A stretch of DNA of 42,635 bases from Verrucomicrobiota bacterium (GTDB taxonomy: Bacteria; Verrucomicrobiota; Verrucomicrobiia; JADLBR01): positions 1 to 42,635 of the forward strand of contig JAKQKQ010000192.1 of the NCBI GenBank assembly GCA_029560585.1, in the 5' to 3' direction. This document shows positions 22,900 to 31,163 of this stretch, one piece after another. The notes beneath the pieces are model-generated. The model was given only the letters and a program-made list of their open reading frames with translations, was not told the DNA's origin and did no database searches. The position numbers and the translations under genes were made by a program. The number at the start of each line of letters is the position of its first letter. The stretch's first letter is position 1.

Positions 22900-24841
22900 G
22901 GTCCTCGATCGGCCTCAACAGGAACCCCACCCAATTGAAGTCCCGATTGAAATAACTCGTCAGGCGCACGACGACCTCATTGCGCCCCGCCCGGAAGGGT
23001 AACGACACCCTCTGGGCAACGAATCCGCCCGCATGCCCCGCCACGGAAAGGCACCGCTCGCCGTTGACCCAGATCTCGCACGGATCGTCATTCGCGAACA
23101 GAAACGCCTTGCGCCCGGCCACCCGCGCATCGAAGAACCGCCGCGCGAGAAACGCGTGGCCCATCCCGCCCAACTCCACCTCGCCGACGATCTTGGTCCC
23201 ATGCCGCCCGACGTACGTAAGGTTCAGCGTGGGGCCCACCGACCACTCCTTCATCCAGCCCGACACGAACCGCTCCTTGACCAGCCGGCATTCGAACCGC
23301 CCGCCCGCATCGAGCGCCGCCAATGCAGGCAGGACCGCGAACGGATCGCCCCGCGATCGTCCGGCCCCGTCGCACGGGATCGGCACCGGGCCGAACACAT
23401 CCCATTCGCAGGAATCCGCCCGCGCCCCGTCCGGCACCGTCGTGTCCTCGGGCGAATCCTGATACCACACGGCCACGCTTTCCGGACGCAGCCCGGGATA
23501 AGCCCCCCATTCGATCGACAGCGATTTTCGAAAGGGATACGGGTTCTCGAAATGATGCCGATAGCGGCCCTCGTCATTCGAATGCGCCACCGCGTAGGGG
23601 TGATGCGCCCCCCTGCCGAACCACGCAAACGTGAAATAGTCCTCCCCATTGATGCCATGCAGAAATGCCGGATCGTCCCCCTCCCCATCGATCACCGCAA
23701 AGTCGCCGCCGCCATGATCGTGCCCGGTCCCATACAGCGTCATCCCCAGCCAATGCCCCCGACCGCGCACGTAGAGCACCTGAAGCGGGCGATGGCCATC
23801 CGTCAACTCGGGCTGCTGGTGCCGGGCGTGGAAATAGCCCCACCCCGGCAAGAACGACCTCACCCTTTCGCCCGTCACCACGCCCCGGATCTCCGCATCG
23901 CGATCCCCGTCGTTGCGAACCGACAGCCGAGCGCGCTCCCGAAACGGCATCGGCAGATAACAGCTGGAGTCGCGCGCCGCATGCCGGAAAAACGATGCGC
24001 CACGGAACGGTCCAAAAAACCGATCCACCGGGGAATCCACCGCCGCGGACGCCGCGCCATCGAAATGCACCCGCAGGCGCAGCCGCGAGCCCTCGCTCCA
24101 CCCCAGCCGAAGTTCCCGGAGTATCCCGGGCCCCGTTAGTTCACAAAGGCTCTTCTCCTCCCCCACTCTCAACATCGTTGGCGCGATCGGCAACGCCATC
24201 TTGTCCACAACCTCCCGCGCGCCCGCACCAATCTCTTTCGGCCACCCCCGGGCCTCCAGCACCACGTTCGTTCCCTCGGAACGGCCCATCAGCCGCGCCC
24301 CCGCGAGGGATGCGTCCCCCAAGCGATAATCGATCTGGCAGAACCAGAGCTGAAACGACGGCTGGCGCTGCACCACATCGACGCGGATGGACCGATCGAA
24401 CGGCACGGGCAGGAAGAAATTGAAATCCCGCTTGCCGACCGGGACATGATTCGCGGGCGCGAGCAGGGCGGGAAACTGGCGCGCCGCCTCCACCAGCGCC
24501 AAGTCCGTTGCGCGCAGGCTCGGGCGTTCCTCGCCATCCACGAAGAATTCCCAATCGAAATACGGCTCCCCTTCCAGCCGCGTCGTCCAGATATGGCGAA
24601 TGCTGCCCTGGCCTTTGAGATCCAGAAGCGTGTGCCGATAGCCGACGTTCGTCCACGCGCCAAAATGTCGTTCCGGGCTCTCCACGAAACTGTTCTTCCC
24701 CGCCAGATAGTCGCGCAGTACGTGCACATCTGCCATCGCCCGTTCTCGAATCTCCTCCAAGGACGGTTCCGGCGCCCCATGCGCCGCGCCATGCGGCAGG
24801 CACAATATCCCGATCACGGCGCAAACGCAGGACCTCGTCAT
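22895..24841 (-). CDS. Secreted GH172-like (DUF2961) glycoside hydrolase
   Basis: This 648-residue protein has a signal peptide (residues 1-23). DUF2961 is recognised by GSIRHIWTTR...DWEFFVDGEERPSL near 80-110, RFFGPFRGASFF near 270, CYLPMPF, and the hallmark GEGDDPAFLHGINGEDYFTFAWFG near 400. Characterised DUF2961 members (GH172) act on fructofuranosides and arabinofuranosides. The last 150 residues form a separate beta-sandwich (SVGPTLNLTYVG ... NDDPCEIWVNGERCL), probably carbohydrate-binding. The ATG at 24841 begins the signal peptide; GTG at 24871 is an alternative. The stop is in repeat D. Confidence 0.8.
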   Translation of the reverse strand: MTRSCVCAVIGILCLPHGAAHGAPEPSLEEIRERAMADVHVLRDYLAGKNSFVESPERHFGAWTNVGYRHTLLDLKGQGSIRHIWTTRLEGEPYFDWEFFVDGEERPSLRATDLALVEAARQFPALLAPANHVPVGKRDFNFFLPVPFDRSIRVDVVQRQPSFQLWFCQIDYRLGDASLAGARLMGRSEGTNVVLEARGWPKEIGAGAREVVDKMALPIAPTMLRVGEEKSLCELTGPGILRELRLGWSEGSRLRLRVHFDGAASAAVDSPVDRFFGPFRGASFFRHAARDSSCYLPMPFRERARLSVRNDGDRDAEIRGVVTGERVRSFLPGWGYFHARHQQPELTDGHRPLQVLYVRGRGHWLGMTLYGTGHDHGGGDFAVIDGEGDDPAFLHGINGEDYFTFAWFGRGAHHPYAVAHSNDEGRYRHHFENPYPFRKSLSIEWGAYPGLRPESVAVWYQDSPEDTTVPDGARADSCEWDVFGPVPIPCDGAGRSRGDPFAVLPALAALDAGGRFECRLVKERFVSGWMKEWSVGPTLNLTYVGRHGTKIVGEVELGGMGHAFLARRFFDARVAGRKAFLFANDDPCEIWVNGERCLSVAGHAGGFVAQRVSLPFRAGRNEVVVRLTSYFNRDFNWVGFLLRPIEDR

Positions 24842-24952
24842 CACCTTCTCAAGATGTTGGGTTGCACACACCCACCGTCAAGGGCGCCCAAAGTTCGCAG
24901 CGGGCCGCCTGACGCAGGATAAGGCTTGGGCAACGCTCGTGGCGCGATCCCT

Positions 24953-25010
24953 CCTTTGGAGTGCGGTGGCAACGCCACCGCTTTGGAACGGCGCGAAGCG
25001 ACGCCCCGCT
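24953..25010. repeat. Family B-related palindrome
   Basis: TTTGGAGTGCGGTGGC, AAC, GCCACCGCTTTGG form a hairpin (stem GCGGTGGC 24963-24970 with GCCACCGC 24974-24981). It shares the GCGGTGGC/GCCACCGC core with the element at 5701 and the first 40 bases of the window. It lies in the 431-base gap 24842-25272, which otherwise holds only a family C copy. Confidence 0.55.
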
Positions 25011-25118
25011 TGGCCCGCGATCCGCCGGCTCCTCGGGCGGCGCATAGCGTTCGCCCCTTCCCTTGCGGCGCTCGCTGAGACGCCCCACAAGATCTTGGGC
25101 ACGCCATGCGGACATTCT

Positions 25119-25207
25119 GGGGAGGGCCCCCGGCCTCGCGGGCCGCGGCCGACCCACGCACCGCTCATGACGTCGGGACGCGGACGCCGAGGCCGGAGTC
25201 CCTCCCC
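25119..25207 (-). repeat. Family C palindromic repeat, copy 2
   Basis: This reverse-orientation copy, GGGGAGGGCCCCCGGCCTCG to GGAGTCCCTCCCC, carries the same outer GGGAGG/CCTCCC and inner GCGGACGCCG palindromes as copies 1, 3 and 4, but is more diverged. Confidence 0.6.
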
Positions 25208-25272
25208 GCATTCGATCGGGAATGACAATCCTATTGCGGCGCGGCGCGAGCGGCTCCACTTTTCCCCCTGCA

Positions 25273-26631
25273 ATGAGACGCAGGGATCTGATCCGGACCG
25301 CGGCCGCGGGTGCCCTCGCCGCCGTCGTCCCCCGCCAGACGCACACGGCGGAGGCCTTGGGCGACGAGCAAATCCCCTGGAGCCGTGGCATCCCTTTGCG
25401 CTATCGGGCGGACGTGGCGGTGATCGGTGGTGGCATCGCAGGCGTTTCCGCCGCGTGCGCGGCCGCAAAGTCCGGCGCCAAGGTCACGCTCATCGAGCGA
25501 TTTGCCATAACCGGCGGCAACCTCACCACCGGAGGCGTCGCCTCCTTCTGCGGCGAGACAGAGGGCCAGGGCGAGGTCTTCGAGGAAATCGTGGCCGAAC
25601 TGTCCAAGTTCCACGCCGTCGCGCCCTATAAGCCCTACGAGCAGACCGAGGCGCGCATCTTCGACCACCACGTCCTCGCCATCGTCCTCCAGGAACTGCT
25701 CCTCCGAAGAGGCGTCCGCCTACTCCTCCACACCCGCTTCGTGGACGTGCGCCTCAAGGGCGGGCGCATCACCGAATGCATCCTCTGCGGCAAGTCCGGG
25801 CCCGAGGCCCTGCGTGCCAACGTGTTCATCGATTGCACAGGCGATGCCGACGTGGCCCGGGGCGCGGGTTTCGCCGTCGAGAAGGGCCGTCCCCAAGATG
25901 GACTTCAGCTCCCGATGTCGATGATGTTCTTCGTGCGAGAACTCGCCAAGGGAGAGGCCGGGCCCCAGCTTCCCGAGGGCTGGTTCCAACCGATCAGGCG
26001 CGCCGAGGACCTGCCCATGACCAGCGTCTGGCCCAACGGGCCGGGCGGCCACGCGCTCAAGGTGAAAATCCCCATGTTCGATTCGACGGATACCGGGTCG
26101 CTCACCGCCGCCGAGATCCGCGCTCGCCGCCGCATCTGGGAGGTCCTGGACTACTACCAGCGGGTCAAGGGAGAGCCATGGCGCTACGACGGCGCATCCC
26201 CGCAAATCGGCTTGAGGGAGGGAGCCAGGATCGTGGGCGACTACGTCCTCACCCTGGCGGATCTCCGCGCGGGCAAGAAATTCGACGATGCCATCGCGCG
26301 CGGCGTGTACTACCTCGACGGGCACCGGCCCGACGACGATAAGCGCACCTACATTCTCTCGCGCGATGAGATGCGCGTCCCCCCCTACCAGATCCCCTAC
26401 CGTTGCCTTGTCGCAAAAGACGGCGAGAATCTCCTCATGGCCGGTCGCTGTTTCTCCGCCGAACAACTCGCGCTGTCCTCCGCCCGCGTCAGCACGACAT
26501 GCTCCATGATGGGGCAGGCCGCTGGCATCGCCGCGGCCGAGTGCGCGAAGCGGGGATGTGCGCCGCGCCAGCTCGACGGGGCCACAGTGCGCGCTATCGT
26601 CGAGGCGCGCGGAGGCGTCCTCGAATCATGA
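25273..26631 (+). CDS. Tat-exported FAD-dependent oxidoreductase
   Basis: This is a 452-residue flavoprotein of the FAD_oxidored family (PF12831-like). The start MRRRDLIRTAAAGALAAVV is a twin-arginine signal and fixes the ATG at 25273. The dinucleotide-binding VAVIGGGIAGVSAACAAAKSG with VTLIER lies near 55-85. The TGGNLTTGGVASFCGE loop follows, then FIDCTGDADVARGAG near 210 and the C-terminal LMAGRCFSAEQLALSSARV...MGQAAGIAAA. The substrate is unknown; relatives are often found with carbohydrate-utilisation genes. It is upstream of, and 16 bases from, a DUF4184-like gene. Confidence 0.85.
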   Translation: MRRRDLIRTAAAGALAAVVPRQTHTAEALGDEQIPWSRGIPLRYRADVAVIGGGIAGVSAACAAAKSGAKVTLIERFAITGGNLTTGGVASFCGETEGQGEVFEEIVAELSKFHAVAPYKPYEQTEARIFDHHVLAIVLQELLLRRGVRLLLHTRFVDVRLKGGRITECILCGKSGPEALRANVFIDCTGDADVARGAGFAVEKGRPQDGLQLPMSMMFFVRELAKGEAGPQLPEGWFQPIRRAEDLPMTSVWPNGPGGHALKVKIPMFDSTDTGSLTAAEIRARRRIWEVLDYYQRVKGEPWRYDGASPQIGLREGARIVGDYVLTLADLRAGKKFDDAIARGVYYLDGHRPDDDKRTYILSRDEMRVPPYQIPYRCLVAKDGENLLMAGRCFSAEQLALSSARVSTTCSMMGQAAGIAAAECAKRGCAPRQLDGATVRAIVEARGGVLES

Positions 26632-26647
26632 AAGCCGGGGGTCAACC

Positions 26648-27463
26648 GTGCCGCTGACGATCGCGCATCCGGCCGCGGTCATCCCGCTCGCAGGACGGCT
26701 TGGGCGCAGGGTGTCCCTATCGGCACTCGTCATCGGCAGCATGTCCCCTGATTTCGCGTACCTGCTGCCTCTCGGCCTCGTCCGGATGCAGACGCATGAC
26801 CCATGGGCCCTGCTCTGGTTCTGCCTCCCGGCCGGATTGGCCGCCTACGCCCTGTTCCATCTCGTGCTCGGTCCCATCTCCGCCCGGCTCTTTCCGGCCG
26901 AAATAGCCACGCGCCTGCCACCATCCGCATTCAGTGGCAAACTCCCCGCGGTGCCCTTCCACGCGGTCGCCGCATCCATTTTGATCGGCGCGGCCTCGCA
27001 TCTCGTGGTGGATTCGATGACGCACCGCGACGGGTTCGTCGTCCAACGCATTCCCTTACTCCAAACGTACCTCGGCTCAATCGGCGGTTACCGGGTGTAT
27101 GTCTGCAAGATCCTGCAGCACGTCTTCAGCATCATTGGCTTGGCGCTGATCTGGTCTTGGATCCGCACCTGGGTGCGCAGGACGCCATCCGCCCCGGACC
27201 ACGCACCTTTCCGCTTCGCGCCCGGCCTCCGCATCGCCGGCCTTTGCATGCTCATCGCCGCACCTATTGCGGTGGGCGCTTTCGCCAGCGCACAACTCAA
27301 GGGCACCGGCCAAAGGGTGGTCAGGATACGGGATCGGAGCCGCGCCTTTCTCAAGGGCAGCGGCACTATGCTCTGCGTCAACTGGATCACCCTCGGCCTC
27401 GTTCTCCGCATGCGGCGCTCCCCGGGGGATTCCTCACCCGACGAACGAAAACCACGCCGATGA
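26648..27463 (+). CDS. DUF4184-like integral membrane protein
   Basis: This 271-residue protein begins PLTIAHPAAVIPLAGRLG, the signature of DUF4184, after a GTG start. GSMSPDFAYLLP follows with a conserved Asp, then HLVVDSMTH in a second motif that resembles the HxxxD/H pattern of membrane metal-dependent hydrolases. About five membrane segments are visible. The family has no proven function. The frame is open upstream to 26558, but the conserved start and its position 16 bases after the FAD gene favour 26648. No strong Shine-Dalgarno. Confidence 0.75.
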   Translation: MPLTIAHPAAVIPLAGRLGRRVSLSALVIGSMSPDFAYLLPLGLVRMQTHDPWALLWFCLPAGLAAYALFHLVLGPISARLFPAEIATRLPPSAFSGKLPAVPFHAVAASILIGAASHLVVDSMTHRDGFVVQRIPLLQTYLGSIGGYRVYVCKILQHVFSIIGLALIWSWIRTWVRRTPSAPDHAPFRFAPGLRIAGLCMLIAAPIAVGAFASAQLKGTGQRVVRIRDRSRAFLKGSGTMLCVNWITLGLVLRMRRSPGDSSPDERKPRR

Positions 27464-27553
27464 ACAATCCAGAAGCCAGTCGCTCGCCTCGAATTATCGC
27501 ATGTGGTCCCCACCATGCCAGATCCTCCGACAAGGAACCCCGGCCGGTCCCGC

Positions 27554-27781
27554 TAGCCTGCATGTTTCACGCTTCCGCGTGAAACATGCAGGCTCAAAGG
27601 AAAACCGCGCTCTAAAGAACGCGATTTTGGAGGGTCTGGTGCCACCGATCCACGAAACACACTCTGGAACCGCGAAAAATCCCAGTCTTTGCCAGACCTT
27701 TCCCACTAAATGGCTCTCATGGCGCGGTTTTCCCAGAGCCCGGAATTTCACAGCCCGCAAGGCTGTGAAATATCCGGGCTA
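27554..27781 (+). repeat. Family A MITE-like repeat, copy 4
   Basis: This full-length copy is bordered by GCTAGC at both ends and carries the same two terminal hairpins as copies 1 and 3. Confidence 0.85.
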
Positions 27782-27844
27782 GCGCGTCGACCCCGCGCGC
27801 CGCGCCCTCATGTGACCACTCGACCCGTGATATCTTATTCCAAA

Positions 27845-28081
27845 ATGTCGTCCGACCCCGCATTCCCCTGGCGCGGATGGCAGGGTGCGCGCGCATTCGT
27901 TCCCCTTGTCCTCGCCGGCGTTGTCGCGGCGAGCGCCGCCACCCGCACCCGGATCTGGGCCATCGGAGATTCAGGCATCGCCGAGTCTGGAACGGCGCCC
28001 GCCCTCGAGACCACCATCACCCACACCAGAGCACCTTCGATCACGGGCAGGTACTTTTTGCGCCTCCGCATAGAACCGTAG
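27845..28081 (+). CDS. Doubtful short secreted ORF, possibly a gene fragment
   Basis: This 78-residue frame has a hydrophobic segment (ARAFVPLVLAGVVAASAA) after a short N-terminus, then RIWAIGDSG, which recalls the first metal-binding motif of purple acid phosphatase-like proteins. The remainder lacks further motifs and the frame stops at 28081. It may be a truncated phosphoesterase or chance. The remaining gap to 28234 holds nothing I recognise. Confidence 0.25.
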   Translation: MSSDPAFPWRGWQGARAFVPLVLAGVVAASAATRTRIWAIGDSGIAESGTAPALETTITHTRAPSITGRYFLRLRIEP

Positions 28082-28234
28082 GCGGCCAGCGCAGCCCAGC
28101 TGACCAGCGCTGGGTCCATCCCCAAGCTGCGGCAGCCGTCGCCCGATCATCGGCGGCCCCAGTCCATCACACCCGCGCCGACTGTCGCGGCTTCGGCTTG
28201 ATAACCCCAAACGGTTCGGCATTCTCCCGCCATT

Positions 28235-29644
28235 ATGCGCGCAGTTCTCGCACTCTCCGCCGTTACCCTGTTTGCCGTCTCCGCCCAGCCCGCGTCGGCA
28301 ATCGTTGAAGTCAAACCACCCGCCGCCCCGGTCCTCGCCAAGGCCCCGAGCCTCGGCCTGAAAGATGGCGATCGCGTCATCTTCATCGGCGACTCCATTA
28401 CCCACCAGTGCCTCTACACGCAATACGTGGAGAACTTCTTCTACACCCGCTATCCGGCGATGCGCATCCACTTCCGCAACGCCGGCGTGGGCGGCGACCG
28501 CGCCGCCGATGCCCTGGACCGATTCGACGACGACATCGCCGCGTTCAAGCCCACGATCGCCACGGTCCTGCTCGGCATGAACGACGCCAGCTACAAGGAC
28601 TTCGATCACGAGACATTCGCGACCTATGAGCGCGACATGACCCAGCTCCTCGATCGCCTCGAGGGACTCAAGTGCCGGATCATCCTCATGAGCCCCACGA
28701 TGTTCGACCACCTCGCGTTCGAGCAGATGGTCGCCAAGGATCCGGCCCGTGGCAAAAATAAGAATCCGGCAAACTACAACGGCGTCCTCGCCTACTACGG
28801 GAAATGGGTCCAGGAGATCGCGCGGAAACGCGGCCACCAGTTCGTGGATCTCTACGGCCCCCTGAACACCTTCACCATCCAGCAGCGCAAGCTCGACCCC
28901 AACTTCACCCTCATCCCGGATGCCATACACCCGGCGGCCGATGGCCAGCTCGTCATGGCCTACTCCCTCCTCCAGCAGGTCGGGGAACTCGGCGGCATCC
29001 TCAGCACAGGAGTCCGCCTGGTGAACGACCAGTGGAAGCCCCTCGCGCCCGCCCTCGTCTCGAACATCTCCGGCGAACCCGGCCGCAGCGTCAGCTACAC
29101 CGTCCAGACCAAGGCCCTCCCGTGGACCGAGGGCGCCGATGCCCCCCTCGGCTACAAACTGACCCGCGCCGGTCACACGGGTTCCCAGGAGTCCCACGTG
29201 GTCGTCGGCTTGCAGGCGGGTCGCTATGACCTCGCCATCAACGGGCAGGTCGTCGGCACCTTCGACGAACGAATGCTCGGCGTGCACGCCGAAATCGAAG
29301 CGGACCCCGACTCCCCGACCTACCAGCAGGCCATGCGCGTGGTCGCCCTCAACAAGAAGCGCAACGAAGAGGCCATCCACCCGCTGCGCGACCTCTATCT
29401 CCAACGCAAGGTCAAGCTCCGCTCCGCCAAGCAGAATGGCAAAATGGGCGATTTTGAGTCATGGCTGCCGGAGTTCCGCGCCAAACAGGCCGAGCTCGAG
29501 AAGAAGGCCGCCGCGTTGGAAGATGAGATCTATCAGGCCAACCAGGTCAAGCCCCTGCAAGTCGAGATCCGTCCCGCCCCCACCCCTGCCCCCAAGGCAA
29601 AGGCAAGGCCCGGCGTCCATGCGCCCGCAAAGAAGGGCGGCTGA
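28235..29644 (+). CDS. Secreted SGNH/GDSL-type esterase
   Basis: This 469-residue protein has a 22-residue signal peptide. The SGNH hydrolase blocks are clear: VIFIGDSITHQ near 48 (Ser nucleophile), FRNAGVGGDRA near 80 (Gly), TVLLGMNDAS near 110 (Asn) and IPDAIHPAADG near 232 (Asp, His). Such enzymes remove acetyl or other acyl groups, in this setting probably from polysaccharides. The last 230 residues are an added domain with a beta-rich part and a coiled-coil-like Lys/Glu-rich helix, ending in a Pro/Ala/Lys tail. It is the first gene of a rightward run of secreted proteins. Confidence 0.87.
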   Translation: MRAVLALSAVTLFAVSAQPASAIVEVKPPAAPVLAKAPSLGLKDGDRVIFIGDSITHQCLYTQYVENFFYTRYPAMRIHFRNAGVGGDRAADALDRFDDDIAAFKPTIATVLLGMNDASYKDFDHETFATYERDMTQLLDRLEGLKCRIILMSPTMFDHLAFEQMVAKDPARGKNKNPANYNGVLAYYGKWVQEIARKRGHQFVDLYGPLNTFTIQQRKLDPNFTLIPDAIHPAADGQLVMAYSLLQQVGELGGILSTGVRLVNDQWKPLAPALVSNISGEPGRSVSYTVQTKALPWTEGADAPLGYKLTRAGHTGSQESHVVVGLQAGRYDLAINGQVVGTFDERMLGVHAEIEADPDSPTYQQAMRVVALNKKRNEEAIHPLRDLYLQRKVKLRSAKQNGKMGDFESWLPEFRAKQAELEKKAAALEDEIYQANQVKPLQVEIRPAPTPAPKAKARPGVHAPAKKGG

Positions 29645-29749
29645 AGCATCGCTTTCGGAACGCCGCGGCTTGATCCGTCACACCCCTTCGAGAACCCAAG
29701 GGCCCCCGATGACCAGTGCAGTGCCCCAGTTGGTGTTGGGACAATTGCC

Positions 29750-29836
29750 GGGAGGACCCGCGGCCTCGCGGGCCGCGTTGGCCAGGCTGCCGCGCCTGCC
29801 GGTGAGATGCGGACGCCGGGGCCGGCGTCCCTCCCC
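29750..29836 (-). repeat. Family C palindromic repeat, copy 3
   Basis: This reverse-orientation copy, from GGGAGGACCCGCGGCCTCGC to GCCGGCGTCCCTCCCC, is closest to copies 1 and 4. It fills most of the 279-base gap between the SGNH esterase and the next gene. Confidence 0.7.
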
Positions 29837-29923
29837 AGATTGCGAACGGACTGCATGCGTGCTCAGATTGGCCTGAGACAGTGAGCTAGATCCACCCACG
29901 TGCACACACCCACCCGCCATGAC

Positions 29924-31027
29924 ATGAGCCTCCAGCCCCTCCTTGTCCTGCTCGCCTGCCTCGCCGCCCTCCCGCTGTGCGCGCAGCAGGCCACCCCCGA
30001 TCAGCAGGCCCATTTCCTCGCAGGCCGACCGGTCGATGGCACACCCCTGGAATCGCTAGCCAGGGAGCCCGCATGGGGCAGGCACGCCGCCGAATTCAAC
30101 AAGGCGTGGGATGGCATCGAACAGCGCCAACTCGAGAAAATTGGCAGCTGGGTGCCGCGCGCCCTCGGCAGCGCCTCCACCTCGCGCGAACCGCTCTTCT
30201 ACATGTTCAGCGGCCCCGATTTCCTCTATGCGTATTCTTTCTTCCCCGACGCCTCGACCTACGTCTTCTGCGGGCTCGAGCCGCCCGGCACCGTCCCGGA
30301 TGTCGCGCAGTTGCCGCCGGGCACCCTCGATTCCGCCCTCGCCAACCTCCGCCGCTCGCTCAATTCCGTGCTCAGCTTCAGCTTCTTCATCACCAAGGAC
30401 ATGAAGAATGACCTCGGCACCACACGACTCACCGGCTCCATTCCGCCCCTCCTCGTCTTCCTCGCGCGCCTCGGCCTCCACATCGAGTCCATCAAACTGG
30501 TCGGCCTCAACGACGACGGCAGCCTGGCCGGAAAAGATGCCCCCATATCAGGTGTGCAGATCACTTTTGCGAAAGCCGGTGAAGCCACACAGACCCTGTA
30601 CTATTTCAGCACCGATCTCTCGGACTCCGGCATCGCCAAGAAACCCGGTTTCCTGCGTTTCTGCGACGGGCTGGGCCCAGGCAACGGTTTCGTCAAGGCC
30701 GCGTCCTATCTCATGCACCGGAGTCACTTTTCCAAGGTGCGGGGCTTCCTCCTCACGCACGCCATGACCATTGTCGAGGATGACTCCGGCATCCCAATCC
30801 GGTGCTTTGCCCCAGACCAATGGGACCTCTCGTGCGCCGGACGCTATCCGGGCCCGATAAAGTTGTTCGAGCAGTATTATCAGGCGGACCTTGGCGCGCT
30901 GTTCCGCCGAGGGAATCCGAACCCCATCGATTTCAGCTTCGGCTATCGCTGGCATCCGGACGAATCGTCCGTCATCGTCGCCAAGGTCATCCAGGTCGCG
31001 CCACGGGCCATTCCCGTCGTCCAATAG
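29924..31027 (+). CDS. Secreted conserved protein of unknown function
   Basis: This 367-residue protein has a signal peptide ending near LCAQQ (residue 21). Notable are PLFYMFSGPDFLYAYSFFP near 90, YVFCGLEPPGTVP, SVLSFSFFITKDM near 150 and PPLLVFLARLGLHIESI. The strong order of hydrophobic motifs suggests one compact domain. I recognise it as an uncharacterised family in this type of genome but cannot name it. The ATG at 29924 gives a better signal peptide than the upstream GTG. Confidence 0.72.
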   Translation: MSLQPLLVLLACLAALPLCAQQATPDQQAHFLAGRPVDGTPLESLAREPAWGRHAAEFNKAWDGIEQRQLEKIGSWVPRALGSASTSREPLFYMFSGPDFLYAYSFFPDASTYVFCGLEPPGTVPDVAQLPPGTLDSALANLRRSLNSVLSFSFFITKDMKNDLGTTRLTGSIPPLLVFLARLGLHIESIKLVGLNDDGSLAGKDAPISGVQITFAKAGEATQTLYYFSTDLSDSGIAKKPGFLRFCDGLGPGNGFVKAASYLMHRSHFSKVRGFLLTHAMTIVEDDSGIPIRCFAPDQWDLSCAGRYPGPIKLFEQYYQADLGALFRRGNPNPIDFSFGYRWHPDESSVIVAKVIQVAPRAIPVVQ

Positions 31028-31163
31028 CCCATCCCCCACCCCTTGGCCGTTTGAACGACGCGCCTTTGCGCGAGCATTTGGAAAACGCCATGCCGATTGA
31101 CATCGGTCGCCGAAACGCGGAATCTTATTCGAAGGAACAGAGTTCCAGATTGTGGGCGGTGGC

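Noticed and set aside
27494-27760. An 88-residue leftward hypothetical protein inside a repeat
   Set aside because: It is the same repeat-encoded peptide as in the other family A copies; no independent evidence for a gene.
27971-29404. A leftward frame of 477 codons opposite the SGNH esterase
   Set aside because: The esterase on the other strand has a signal peptide and all catalytic blocks; the antisense frame has none.
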